A stretch of DNA of 30,624 nt, taken from contig CBFHJJ010000017.1 of the NCBI GenBank assembly GCA_965655865.1, forward strand, positions 1 to 30,624, read 5' to 3'. Each line of letters starts with the position of its first letter. The stretch's first letter is position 1. Shown here piece after piece: positions 1-7,509 of this stretch. The DNA is from MAG-121220-bin8 sp965655865 (GTDB lineage Bacteria; Bacteroidota; Bacteroidia; Flavobacteriales; Flavobacteriaceae). A program made the position numbers and the translations under genes. The notes beneath the pieces were generated by a model that was not told where the DNA came from, made no database searches, and saw only the letters and a list, made by a program, of their open reading frames with translations.

Positions 1-95
1 CAAGTGGAGCTGGTGCTCAAGAACCTGGGGCTACTGAAAAACCTAAAGATGATTCAGATGATGTTCAAGATGTTGATTTTGAAGAAGTTAAATAA
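1..95 (+). CDS. dnaK: Molecular chaperone DnaK, C-terminal end only (partial)
   Basis: An open frame entering from the left edge (codons begin at base 3) gives 30 residues and a TAA at 93-95. The tail is a short Gly/Ala/Pro-rich stretch followed by an acidic end, DDVQDVDFEEVK. Hsp70 proteins end in a disordered linker and an acidic EEVD-like motif, and DFEEVK endings are typical of Bacteroidota DnaK. The ATPase and substrate-binding domains lie outside the window. A strong terminator follows at once, so this is the end of the dnaK transcript. The call rests on the tail alone. Confidence 0.8.
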   Translation, partial: SGAGAQEPGATEKPKDDSDDVQDVDFEEVK

Positions 96-112
96 TTAAA
101 TTTTTAATTCTC

Positions 113-145
113 AAAAAGCGCATTAGTTTCTAATGCGCTTTTTTT
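113..145 (+). terminator. Rho-independent terminator after dnaK
   Basis: A perfect 10-bp stem, AGCGCATTAG (117-126) with CTAATGCGCT (130-139), closes a 3-base loop and runs into a T tract to 145. It is GC-richer than its surroundings and is the clearest intrinsic terminator in the window. It separates dnaK from the thioesterase gene at 159. Confidence 0.92.
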
Positions 146-158
146 ATATTTATAGTAC

Positions 159-578
159 ATGGATAAAAAAAATATATTAGAAAGGATTAATTCATCAAAT
201 AAAAACACATTGATGGATACATTGGACATTGAATTTATTGATATTGGTGAAGATTTTTTAGTAGCTAAAATGCCAGTTACTTCAAAAGTTTATCAACCTG
301 ATGGAGTTTTACATGGTGGTGCTACAGTTGCATTAGCAGAATCGGTAGGTAGTGCTGTTTCATATATGTCTGTAGACTACATGAACAAAACTGTAAGAGG
401 AATAATTATTTCAGCTAATCATTTAAAAAGTGTTAAAGAAGGATATGTTTATGCAAGAGCCACGCCTCTTCACAAGGGAAGATCAACTCAACTTTGGGAA
501 ATCAAAATTACAGATGATGATAATAATTTAATTTCTCATTGTAAGCTTTCTACCATGGTTTTAAATAAAAAACTTTAA
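159..578 (+). CDS. Hotdog-fold acyl-CoA thioesterase, PaaI/YdiI type
   Basis: Small (139-residue) hotdog-fold protein, probably a cytoplasmic acyl-CoA thioesterase. The segment VLHGGATVALAESVGSA (about residues 50-66) is the helix-containing hotdog core. Its HGG and the following Glu match the active site of the PaaI / 1,4-dihydroxy-2-naphthoyl-CoA hydrolase group. Length is normal. Members next to menaquinone genes act as DHNA-CoA hydrolase, but no men gene is in view, so the substrate is left open. The CPBP protease gene starts 2 bases after the stop, so the two are probably co-transcribed. The leader after the dnaK terminator is short and holds a near-consensus TATATTTA element at 145-152. 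Confidence 0.82.
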   Translation: MDKKNILERINSSNKNTLMDTLDIEFIDIGEDFLVAKMPVTSKVYQPDGVLHGGATVALAESVGSAVSYMSVDYMNKTVRGIIISANHLKSVKEGYVYARATPLHKGRSTQLWEIKITDDDNNLISHCKLSTMVLNKKL

Positions 579-580
579 AC

Positions 581-1495
581 ATGTTTATCAAAAACGCATT
601 AAAAGTTAAAAATAATCTTTGGAGATACGGATTAGGAGTATTGATTATTTTTATTTTTACCCAACTAGGTTCAATTCCTTTTATTGTAGCAATTTTTCAA
701 AAAGTAGGTCTTGAGGGTGCTGTTAAACTTAATCCATCAAATATGATGACAGTATTAGAGAATAATAACCTTACTTTTTTTTATTTATTATTATCCTTTG
801 TTGTTGGTTTTATTGGTTTTTTAATTATTATTAAATTTCTTCACAACCAATCCTTGAAATCTGTTACAACCAGTAGAGAATCTACTGATTTTAAACGAGT
901 TTTTACAGCTTTTATTTCTATATCTGCAATAATTCTTTTAAACCTTCTTTTTTCTATTTATTTAAATCCGGACGAATACGTTTTTCAGTTTAATTTAAAT
1001 GATTTTTTTATTCTATTTCTAATAGCAATAATATTTATTCCTATTCAAACAAGTTTAGAAGAATATGTGTTTAGAGGATATATAATGCAAGGTTTAGGAG
1101 TTTTTGTTAAAAACAGATGGTTTCCTTTAATTTTTACTTCTCTAAGTTTTGGCTTATTACATTTATCTAACCCTGAAATTGATAAAATCGGTAACATAAT
1201 TATAATTCACTATATAATAACAGGATTATTTTTGGGTATTATTACCTTGATGGATGAAGGGATGGAACTTGCATTAGGTTTTCATGCTGGAAATAACCTT
1301 TTAATAGCATTACTAGTAACTGCTGATTGGACAGTATTTCAAACCAGTTCAGTTTTTAAATATATTGGTGAACCTGATGTTATAAATCAAACATTTTTTT
1401 CTTTAGCAGTCATTTACCCTCTTTTATTGATTTATTTTTCAAAAAAATATCAATGGACTAATTGGAAAGAAAAACTTCTTGGAACAATAAGTTAA
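581..1495 (+). CDS. CPBP family intramembrane glutamic endopeptidase (CAAX protease-like)
   Basis: A 304-residue multi-spanning membrane protein of the Abi/CPBP (CAAX prenyl protease, Rce1-like) family. Hydrophobic segments alternate through its length, from about residues 18-38 and 65-85 to the C-terminus. The family's catalytic motifs are all visible: EEYVFR (E160, E161, R165), FGLLHL (H194) and HAGNN (H235, N238/N239), so it should be an active glutamate-type intramembrane protease. Bacterial members serve in bacteriocin immunity, protein processing or unknown roles; no bacteriocin gene is nearby. It starts 2 bases after the thioesterase and forms a two-gene unit with it. Confidence 0.88.
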   Translation: MFIKNALKVKNNLWRYGLGVLIIFIFTQLGSIPFIVAIFQKVGLEGAVKLNPSNMMTVLENNNLTFFYLLLSFVVGFIGFLIIIKFLHNQSLKSVTTSRESTDFKRVFTAFISISAIILLNLLFSIYLNPDEYVFQFNLNDFFILFLIAIIFIPIQTSLEEYVFRGYIMQGLGVFVKNRWFPLIFTSLSFGLLHLSNPEIDKIGNIIIIHYIITGLFLGIITLMDEGMELALGFHAGNNLLIALLVTADWTVFQTSSVFKYIGEPDVINQTFFSLAVIYPLLLIYFSKKYQWTNWKEKLLGTIS

Positions 1496-1569
1496 ACTTT
1501 TAGGTATTTTTTAACATTTAGTTAATAGATTTATTAAGATATTGTAATAAACAACTACTAAATATTATT

Positions 1570-1749
1570 ATGGCCTTAAATAAGAATGGAATTTTTGGAA
1601 TTGCATCCTTCATTTTAACAGTTTTAGGAATAGCTCTAGTTCTTTTAGGTGTTTTAAAATACACTGAATACGCTATTGGGTTCAGCGTAGCTGGAGTTGG
1701 TTTTATTTCTATTGGATGGGCATTTAACGCTCTTAAGGGGAGAGTTTAA
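1570..1749 (+). CDS. Small two-helix membrane protein, CAL67264-like family
   Basis: A 59-residue ORF starting MALNKNGIFGIA and ending FNALKGRV. It contains two hydrophobic segments (about residues 8-27 and 33-53) with a short polar turn between them. The pattern and the ending resemble a small membrane protein family that I recall is annotated as CAL67264 in Flavobacteriia; function unknown. It lies 74 bases after the CPBP gene, is bounded on its right by a terminator, and converges on fumC. The family assignment is from memory, but the coding call is supported by the clean frame and the terminator immediately behind its stop. Confidence 0.75.
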   Translation: MALNKNGIFGIASFILTVLGIALVLLGVLKYTEYAIGFSVAGVGFISIGWAFNALKGRV

Positions 1750-1775
1750 ATATCGTAAACTCATTTTATTTTTTT
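1742..1775 (+). terminator. Terminator between the small membrane protein and fumC
   Basis: GAGTTTA (1742-1748) pairs with TAAACTC (1756-1762) across a 7-base loop, followed on the + strand by ATTTTATTTTTTT. The stem overlaps the last codons and stop of the 59-residue gene. There is no matching T run for the minus strand, so it should serve the + transcript only. Confidence 0.55.
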
Positions 1776-3160
1776 CCAATCATATCCTCAGGTTTAACCC
1801 AGTCATCAAACTCTTTTTCAGATAAATAACCTGTTTTCAGAGCGGCTTCTTTTAAAGTTATTCCATTTTCATGAGCAATATTAGCAATTTCTGCTGATTT
1901 GTAATATCCAATTTTACTATTTAAAGCGGTAACTAACATGAGCGAATTATTTAATAGTTCCTTAATTCTTTTAGTATTTGCTCTTATTCCTACTAAACAA
2001 TTATCATTAAAACTTATTACACTATCTGAAATTAGCGTTAATGATTCTAGTACGTTAGAAACAATTACGGGTTTAAAAACGTTAAGTTCGTAATGACCCT
2101 GCATTCCACCTAATGTTACAGTAACATCATTTCCTATAACTTGAGCACATACCATTGATAAAGCTTCACATTGGGTAGGATTTACTTTTCCAGGCATAAT
2201 TGAACTTCCAGGTTCGTTTGCTGGTATTATTATTTCTCCAATACCTGATCTCGGTCCACTTGCCATTAATCTAATGTCGTTGGCAATTTTATTTAATGAA
2301 TTAGCGATTAATTTTAAAGCACCGTGAGATTCAACAAGTGCATCATGAGACGCGATAGATTCAAATTTATTTTTGGCTGAAATAAAATTTATTCCAGTAA
2401 ATTTTGAGATGTATTTTGCAGATAAGGTATCGTAACCTTTGGGTGAGTTTATTCCTGTTCCAACAGCTGTTGCGCCTAAAGCGAGCTCTGATAAATGATT
2501 TAATGAATTATTTAAAGATTCTAAACCGTGTTCTATTTGAGAATGATATCCAGAAAATTCTTGACCTAAGGTAATTGGAGTAGCATCCATCAGGTGTGTT
2601 CTTCCAATTTTTATAACATTTTTAAATTCTTTAGATTTTTCTAACAAAGTAGATTTAAAAATATTAAGATTAGGGATCGTATTAAAAACTATTTTTTTGT
2701 AAGTAGCAATGTGCATTGCAGTAGGAAATGTATCATTCGAAGACTGAGACATATTAACATCATCATTTGGAGCTAATGTTTTTTCTCCTTCACCTACTAT
2801 TTTGCCTTCAATTTGATGAGCTCTATTAGAAATCACCTCATTTATATTCATGTTCGTTTGAGTGCCGGAACCAGTTTGCCAAATTACTAAAGGAAATTGA
2901 TTATCATGATCTCCGTTGATAATTTCATCGCAGACTTTACTTATTAGTTCTTTCTTTGATCTAGTTAAAACTCCTAAGTCAAAATTTGTGAAAGCAGCAG
3001 CTTTTTTTAGAATTGCAAAAGCATGAATAATTTCGATTGGCATTGAACCTGGCCTTCCTATTTTGAAATTATTTATTGATCGCTGGGTTTGAGGGCCCCA
3101 TAATGCATGTTTTAGCACTTTTACTTCACCAATAGTATCTTTTTCGATTCTGTAATCCAT
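1766..3160 (-). CDS. fumC: Fumarate hydratase class II
   Basis: Interconverts fumarate and L-malate in the TCA cycle; a cytoplasmic, iron-free tetramer of the fumarase/aspartase superfamily. At 464 residues it is the normal class II length. Family blocks are all present: GSGTQTNMNINEVISNRA (98-113), GRTHLMDATP (186-195, with the proton-relay H189) and the signature GSSIMPGKVN (318-327, catalytic Ser near 319). Aspartase shares these blocks, but the close match to the FumC pattern favours fumarase. The gene stands alone on the minus strand, convergent with the small membrane protein gene, and has its own TAnnTTTG element just upstream of the ATG. Confidence 0.95.
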   Translation of the reverse strand: MDYRIEKDTIGEVKVLKHALWGPQTQRSINNFKIGRPGSMPIEIIHAFAILKKAAAFTNFDLGVLTRSKKELISKVCDEIINGDHDNQFPLVIWQTGSGTQTNMNINEVISNRAHQIEGKIVGEGEKTLAPNDDVNMSQSSNDTFPTAMHIATYKKIVFNTIPNLNIFKSTLLEKSKEFKNVIKIGRTHLMDATPITLGQEFSGYHSQIEHGLESLNNSLNHLSELALGATAVGTGINSPKGYDTLSAKYISKFTGINFISAKNKFESIASHDALVESHGALKLIANSLNKIANDIRLMASGPRSGIGEIIIPANEPGSSIMPGKVNPTQCEALSMVCAQVIGNDVTVTLGGMQGHYELNVFKPVIVSNVLESLTLISDSVISFNDNCLVGIRANTKRIKELLNNSLMLVTALNSKIGYYKSAEIANIAHENGITLKEAALKTGYLSEKEFDDWVKPEDMIGKK

Positions 3161-3176
3161 AATTAATTATAAACTA

Positions 3177-3184
3177 CAAATTTA
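3177..3184 (-). promoter_or_regulatory. Bacteroidota -7 promoter element for fumC
   Basis: On the minus strand this reads TAAATTTG, an exact TAnnTTTG. It lies 16 bases from the fumC ATG, predicting a leader of roughly 11 bases. No convincing TTG is seen at the -33 position, so the call rests on the -7 match and its place in a 120-base gap. Confidence 0.5.
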
Positions 3185-3253
3185 ATATAATTGCTGGATA
3201 TATTTTTTATGATCATTTGTTAACATTTATTTTTCAAGATCATTACTTTAATT

Positions 3254-3261
3254 TATATTTG
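3254..3261 (+). promoter_or_regulatory. -7 promoter element that sets the start of the 53-residue gene
   Basis: TATATTTG is an exact TAnnTTTG. It predicts transcription starting near 3266, about 14 bases before the ATG at 3280. Because it lies inside the longer frame that could begin with TTG at 3217, it argues that the ATG at 3280 is the true start. Confidence 0.5.
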
Positions 3262-3279
3262 TTGAATCAATATATTAAT

Positions 3280-3441
3280 ATGTTTGAATTTGATCAATAT
3301 TTAGGTTTTATACTCTTTCTTTCAGTTTTAACAATGGGGTTTTGGTTGTTAATACTTTTACTAACATTTATTGTTCCTTACTGGGTAGGAGGTGCTTTGT
3401 TAGAAAAGATAAATGAGTTAAGAAATAAAGTAAAAAAATAA
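3280..3441 (+). CDS. Small membrane protein of unknown function (53 residues)
   Basis: The protein begins MFEFDQYLGF, has a long hydrophobic stretch (about residues 8-38, one long or two short helices), then a charged Lys-rich tail (LLEKINELRNKVKK). The topology suggests an inner-membrane anchor with a short cytoplasmic amphipathic tail. An in-frame TTG at 3217 would add 21 residues, but the ATG at 3280 is preferred because a TAnnTTTG promoter element lies between the two. The stop is 1 base from the stop of the convergent TonB-receptor gene. I do not recognise the family and propose no function. Confidence 0.6.
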   Translation: MFEFDQYLGFILFLSVLTMGFWLLILLLTFIVPYWVGGALLEKINELRNKVKK

Positions 3442-3442
3442 A

Positions 3443-5878
3443 TTAAGTTCCAAAGCCGCCTTCACTATAATCGTTGTAGTCACCAGAATTTCTACTTTCC
3501 TTTTTCTTTTGATTAAAACGATAAATTAAGTTTAACTCTAAGGTTCTTCCTCCCCTCCAATTACTTTCACTATAACTTCTATAGTTTTCATTAAAAGACT
3601 CAATTCTCCATTTACCAGTTTCAAATATATCATTAACCTTAAATGTTAATGTTATTTTATCTTTTAATAGATCTTTACTAAATGCAGTGTTGCTGTAAAT
3701 AGAAGATTTTCTTTCAGAAACTGCGGTCTTTTGAGGGGCTCTGTACCTAAGGCTAGTTTGCCAATCTACACTAGAAAATAACTTTAAATTATTGCTTAGT
3801 CTCCCTGACCATGTTAAATTTTTAGAGTCATATACAATACCCATATATTCACCTAAAATTTCTGATTCATAAAAGTTTAAACTCCCATTTAGTCTCCAGT
3901 TTTTAGATTGATTTAAATTTGCATTTAGTTCTAGGCCAACTTGTTTATTGCTTGCTAAGTTAATTGGGGTTCTTCTAAGGACAGGAACTAATATTTCATT
4001 AACAAGAACAAAATCCCCAGTATTTTCACTAATAAAAGTAAACACTCCGGTTTCTTTTCTGTAATAAATAGATCCATTTAAAGTTAGTTTATCGTATCTT
4101 TTTAAATATCCTAAATCTATTCCATTAGAGTAAGTAGGATCTATATTTGGATTACCTTGAAAAATATTGGTTGCACTCGATTTGGATGGAAATGGATTAA
4201 TAAAATATGATCTAGCTCTTCTAATTCTTCGGTTGTATCCAAATGTTATAGTTTCGTTTTCCTTAATTTGATATGATAAATTTAAGGTAGGAAAGAAATC
4301 ATTATAATTTTTTACATTATTAGTATTGTTTACTAACTGTTTAACGGTTGTTTTAGACTCTTCATATCTTAAACCCAACAGAAAAGAAAATTTATTAGTT
4401 TTATTTCCATACTGAGTGTAAAAAGCATTAACTTTTTCGTTATAAAGTAGAGTATTACTAAGATTTAAATCATTAACAAAATTACCATTTAAGTCTTCAT
4501 TTTCTGCCAAGTAATCAATATCCTGATACTGATTATTTCTTCTAAACCCAAGTTCAAATTGCCCGTCTTTTTTAATTGGTAATACATAATCAATTTTAAA
4601 CAGTTCGCTTTTTTGAATTTCATCTGTGTAAACCCTTTCACTTAAATATTTAGTAAATATTGGCTTTAACTGAGAATTTGAAATAAAACTATTTTCATTT
4701 TCTGAAGATTTTTCTTTTTGATAGTCCAGAGTTAACACATGTCCTTCTTTATTAAAATCATGAGTTAGATTGATTGAGAATTCATTCGTGTCATCAATTT
4801 CTGATTCTTTTTCTAACCTTTCAGAAAATTTGGATATTGCATTAAAATTTTGATTAACATTATTAGTATTATTTGTAAAACCATCACTTTTTCTTAAAAC
4901 GTATGAGCCAACTACACTAGTTTTGTCAGAAATAAAATATTCAATTCCAGTATTTAAATAATTAGAGTTACTTTCAGAATCTCTAACACCATTTTCATTT
5001 AAAAAATTATTAATTGTTTGATTTGTAAAGTATTCTGTTTCATTTATAAAACTTCCCTCACTAGTTCTTGTATTATAGCCTATATTGTTAAAAAAATTAA
5101 GCTTTTTTGTTCTGTAATTTAAATTTGCAGAAACCCCATAGCGTTCTGGATATCCACTATTAAGTGATAAAGATCCGTTAAATCCAATTAATTTACTTTT
5201 TCTTAATATGATATTAATAATTCCTGCAGTTCCTTCAGCATTATATCTGGCTGATGGAGAGGTGATTACTTCAACCTTTTCAACACTTTCAGAGGGAAAT
5301 TGTTTTAGTGCTTCATTACTACTTATTCCAACAAGTCCAGATGGTTTGCCATTTATTAAAATTCTTACACTTTCATTCCCTCTTAACGATACATTACCCT
5401 CAATATCAACTTCGACAGATGGAAGATTATCTAAAACATCACTAACGCTATTTCCTTTCAAAGTCAGGTCTTTTCCAATGTTGTAAACGGTTTTGTCTAG
5501 TTTTATTTCAATTTCAGTTTTTTCGCCAATAACTTCAATTTCGTCTAATATATTTTCATCAATTGAAAGTTCAATTGTTCCCAAACTTAGAGGATTGTTA
5601 ACATTTATGTTTTTATAATATTTTATTTTAAATGATATAAATTCTACTTTAAAATCATAATTACCCTTATTAAGTCCAATACTAAATTCACCATTACTGT
5701 CAGTAATTACCCCGTTTATTACATTCTCTGAGTTCACATTAAATACACTTATGGTCGCATATTCTAATGGAATATTTGTTTCTGAATCGGTAACTGTTCC
5801 TGATACTATAACTTCGCTATTTTGTGAGTACAATAAACTAGTTGATATGAAGACAAAAAATAAAAATATTTTTTTCAT
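3443..5878 (-). CDS. TonB-dependent receptor-like outer-membrane beta-barrel protein
   Basis: An 811-residue outer-membrane protein. In order: Sec signal peptide (MKKIFLFFVFISTSLLYSQ); a CarboxypepD_reg-like Ig domain (about 24-105, containing SGTVTDSETNIPLEYATI); a TonB plug domain (about 125-225, with SVSDVLDNLPSVEVDIEG and GNESVRILINGKPSG); and a C-terminal beta-barrel (about 235-800) of the outer-membrane beta-barrel family common in Bacteroidota. The C-terminus is polar and Gly/Ser/Asn-rich. There is no SusD partner next to it, so this is not a classic polysaccharide-utilisation pair, and the ligand cannot be told from sequence. It follows the ArsC-like gene by 72 bases and has its own candidate promoter overlapping an inverted repeat. 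Confidence 0.9.
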   Translation of the reverse strand: MKKIFLFFVFISTSLLYSQNSEVIVSGTVTDSETNIPLEYATISVFNVNSENVINGVITDSNGEFSIGLNKGNYDFKVEFISFKIKYYKNINVNNPLSLGTIELSIDENILDEIEVIGEKTEIEIKLDKTVYNIGKDLTLKGNSVSDVLDNLPSVEVDIEGNVSLRGNESVRILINGKPSGLVGISSNEALKQFPSESVEKVEVITSPSARYNAEGTAGIINIILRKSKLIGFNGSLSLNSGYPERYGVSANLNYRTKKLNFFNNIGYNTRTSEGSFINETEYFTNQTINNFLNENGVRDSESNSNYLNTGIEYFISDKTSVVGSYVLRKSDGFTNNTNNVNQNFNAISKFSERLEKESEIDDTNEFSINLTHDFNKEGHVLTLDYQKEKSSENENSFISNSQLKPIFTKYLSERVYTDEIQKSELFKIDYVLPIKKDGQFELGFRRNNQYQDIDYLAENEDLNGNFVNDLNLSNTLLYNEKVNAFYTQYGNKTNKFSFLLGLRYEESKTTVKQLVNNTNNVKNYNDFFPTLNLSYQIKENETITFGYNRRIRRARSYFINPFPSKSSATNIFQGNPNIDPTYSNGIDLGYLKRYDKLTLNGSIYYRKETGVFTFISENTGDFVLVNEILVPVLRRTPINLASNKQVGLELNANLNQSKNWRLNGSLNFYESEILGEYMGIVYDSKNLTWSGRLSNNLKLFSSVDWQTSLRYRAPQKTAVSERKSSIYSNTAFSKDLLKDKITLTFKVNDIFETGKWRIESFNENYRSYSESNWRGGRTLELNLIYRFNQKKKESRNSGDYNDYSEGGFGT

Positions 5879-5892
5879 AACCTATATTAAAT

Positions 5893-5914
5893 CAAAGATC
5901 TTGCCAATCAAGAT
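5893..5914 (-). promoter_or_regulatory. Candidate promoter with overlapping inverted repeat upstream of the TonB receptor
   Basis: On the minus strand GATCTTTG (5900 to 5893) is one mismatch from TAnnTTTG and lies 14 bases before the receptor ATG. Its upstream edge overlaps an inverted repeat, ATCTTG - 5 bases - CAAGAT (5898-5914). A palindrome over a -7 element is the layout of a repressor operator, but 6-bp arms arise easily by chance in AT-rich DNA. Confidence 0.3.
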
Positions 5915-5950
5915 ATTATTTAAGACAATGAAAATCTATAATAGTTTAAT

Positions 5951-6298
5951 TTAAATAATTTTATTTATTTCCTCTGCTGGAATTGCTATTACAGCTTTGG
6001 TTTTTGAAATAAGAATGGGTCTTTTAATCAATTTTGAAAATTCATTTAAAAGATCTATTATTTCATTATTTGAAAGTTTTTTATGTTTATAATTTTCTTT
6101 CCATATTTTTTCTTGAGTTCTTACAAGATCAATTGGATTTACACTTAGTTTATCAATAATTTCTTTTATGAAACTTGTCTTCAAACCATCATTCATATAT
6201 AAAATGGCTTTAAAATCTATATTGTGAAATTTTAAAAATTCAATTGCTTCTCTTGACTTCCTACACCTTGGATTGTGTAATAATTTAAATTTATTCAT
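5951..6298 (-). CDS. arsC: ArsC/Spx-family protein, arsenate reductase-like
   Basis: A 115-residue thioredoxin-fold protein. The N-terminus LLHNPRCRKSREAIEFL carries the single nucleophilic Cys (C12) of glutaredoxin-dependent arsenate reductases, and RPILISKTKAVI in the C-terminal third matches the conserved Arg-Pro-Ile block. Length is normal for the family. Members reduce arsenate to arsenite, but many chromosomal Bacteroidota copies are not in ars operons and may act on other thiol or oxyanion substrates. No arsenite pump or ArsR regulator is nearby. It starts 2 bases after the prfB stop, so it is co-transcribed with release factor 2. Confidence 0.85.
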   Translation of the reverse strand: MNKFKLLHNPRCRKSREAIEFLKFHNIDFKAILYMNDGLKTSFIKEIIDKLSVNPIDLVRTQEKIWKENYKHKKLSNNEIIDLLNEFSKLIKRPILISKTKAVIAIPAEEINKII

Positions 6299-6300
6299 TG

Positions 6301-7381
6301 CTAATTTTTCATTAAGAAAGCTTTTAAAAATGGATTTATACCTCCATCTAAGACTTCGTTAATATTATTTGTTTCATGCTCAGTTCTTACATCCTTTATT
6401 AACTTATAGGGGTGAAGTACATAGTTTCTTATTTGAGAGCCCCATTCGATTTTCATTTTACTTGATTCTATTTTTTCTCTTTCTTTCATTTTTTCTTTCA
6501 ACTCAATTTCGTAAAGTTGTGATTTAAGTAGTCGCATTGCTTTGTCTTTATTTTCTAATTGAGATCTAGTTTCAGAATTTTCAATTACAATACCAGATGG
6601 AGCATGTCTTAATCTTACAGCAGTTTCTACTTTATTTACATTTTGACCACCAGCTCCACTTGATCTCATTGTTTCCCAAGAAATTTCAGATGGATTAATG
6701 TTAATCTCTATAGTATCGTCAACAAGCGGATATACATAAACTGAAGCAAATGAAGTATGTCTTTTAGCATTACTGTCAAAAGGTGATATTCTAACTAATC
6801 TGTGCACTCCGTTTTCTCCTTTGAGCCATCCAAATCCAAAATCTCCATCAATTTCAATCGTAACTGATTTAATTCCAGCTACATCACCTTGTTGAAGGTC
6901 TAATTCTTTAATTTTATACTTATTTTTTTCTGCCCACATTATGTACATTCTCATTAACATTTGAGCCCAATCACAACTTTCTGTTCCTCCAGCTCCAGCA
7001 GTAATTTGGATTACAGCACTCATTTCATCTCCTTCATTAGAAAGCATATTTTTAAATTCGATACTTTCAATATGTTCTTTACATTCAACAAAATGTTTTT
7101 CTAGCTCTTTTTCTTCAATATCACCTTCTTTAAAATATTCAAATAAAATTTCTAAATCTTCACATAATACAACAGCCGTTTTATAATCTTTAACCCATTG
7201 TTTTAAAGATTGTAATTCTTTCATTACAATTTGTGCTTTTTTAGAATCGTTCCAAAAATCAGGATCAAATGTTGTTTCCTCCTTATTTGAGATTTCAATA
7301 TTTTTGGAGTCTATGTCAAAGATATCTCCTCAACGATTTAGTTCGTTGAAGGAGATTTTTTATTTGATCAAATGTTATCAT
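6301..7381 (-). CDS. prfB: Peptide chain release factor 2, with programmed +1 frameshift
   Basis: Recognises UGA and UAA stop codons and triggers peptide release. The downstream frame alone would give only a truncated product from an internal Met at 7224. Reading upstream, a zero frame starts with ATG at 7381-7379, encodes 21 residues (MITFDQIKNLLQRTKSLRRY, then L) and meets TGA at 7318-7316. Skipping one T there continues as DIDSKNIEIS and joins the main frame with no break. The joined protein is 359 residues, the normal RF2 length. It carries the SPF stop-recognition tripeptide (about 199-201) and GGQ (about 244-246) in SSGAGGQNVNKVETAVRLRH. An ArsC-like gene follows after 2 bases. This is a functional gene, not a pseudogene. 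Confidence 0.96.
7315..7330 (-). promoter_or_regulatory. RF2 programmed +1 frameshift site
   Basis: On the minus strand the site reads AGGAGATATCTTTGAC: an internal Shine-Dalgarno AGGAG, a three-base spacer codon TAT, the slippery CTT and the in-frame TGA followed by C. Spacing equals the well-known AGGGGGTATCTTTGAC site of enterobacteria. Established mechanism: when RF2 is scarce, the weak TGA-C stop is read slowly, the tRNA on CTT slips +1 to TTT, and full-length RF2 is made, so RF2 limits its own synthesis. Confidence 0.95.
7326..7354 (-). other. Hairpin enclosing the frameshift Shine-Dalgarno
   Basis: In the prfB message CTCCTTCAACGA (7354 to 7343) pairs with TCGTTGAGGAG (7336 to 7326) over a 6-base loop, giving 11 base pairs and one bulged base. 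The 3' arm contains the AGGAG that stimulates the frameshift. The stem lies entirely within coding codons of the 21-residue leader frame. Confidence 0.7.
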
Positions 7382-7389
7382 AATAATTA

Positions 7390-7397
7390 CAAAAATA
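7390..7397 (-). promoter_or_regulatory. -7 promoter element for prfB
   Basis: Minus strand TATTTTTG, an exact TAnnTTTG, ending 8 bases before the prfB ATG at 7381. It predicts a leader of only a few bases and supports this ATG as the true start. Confidence 0.5.
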
Positions 7398-7509
7398 CAT
7401 TTTAAATTAACTTATATACGACCTAATAAATTTTTTATATTTAAATTGTGTAAGTAAGATATGTTTTAAAATTTTGTATCTATTTATAAAAAATATTTAA
7501 TTAAGAAGT

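Noticed and set aside
581..1495. CPBP protease as part of a bacteriocin or phage-defence system
   Set aside because: No bacteriocin precursor, transporter or toxin-like gene is adjacent; the neighbours are a thioesterase and a small membrane protein.
5208..5486. 92-residue open frame on the + strand within the TonB receptor gene
   Set aside because: It lies entirely inside a strong conserved gene on the other strand and shows no recognisable protein pattern; the same holds for open frames at 5751-5954, 8174-8392, 19288-19689, 20262-20573, 23069-23272, 24754-24987, 28767-29018 and 29768-30016.
5951..6298. Arsenic resistance locus
   Set aside because: Only one ArsC-like gene is present, co-transcribed with prfB, and no arsenite pump or ArsR regulator is nearby.
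7225..7381. prfB looked like a 5'-truncated gene or pseudogene starting at an internal Met
   Set aside because: The missing N-terminus is fully present upstream with the canonical +1 frameshift site, so the gene is intact.
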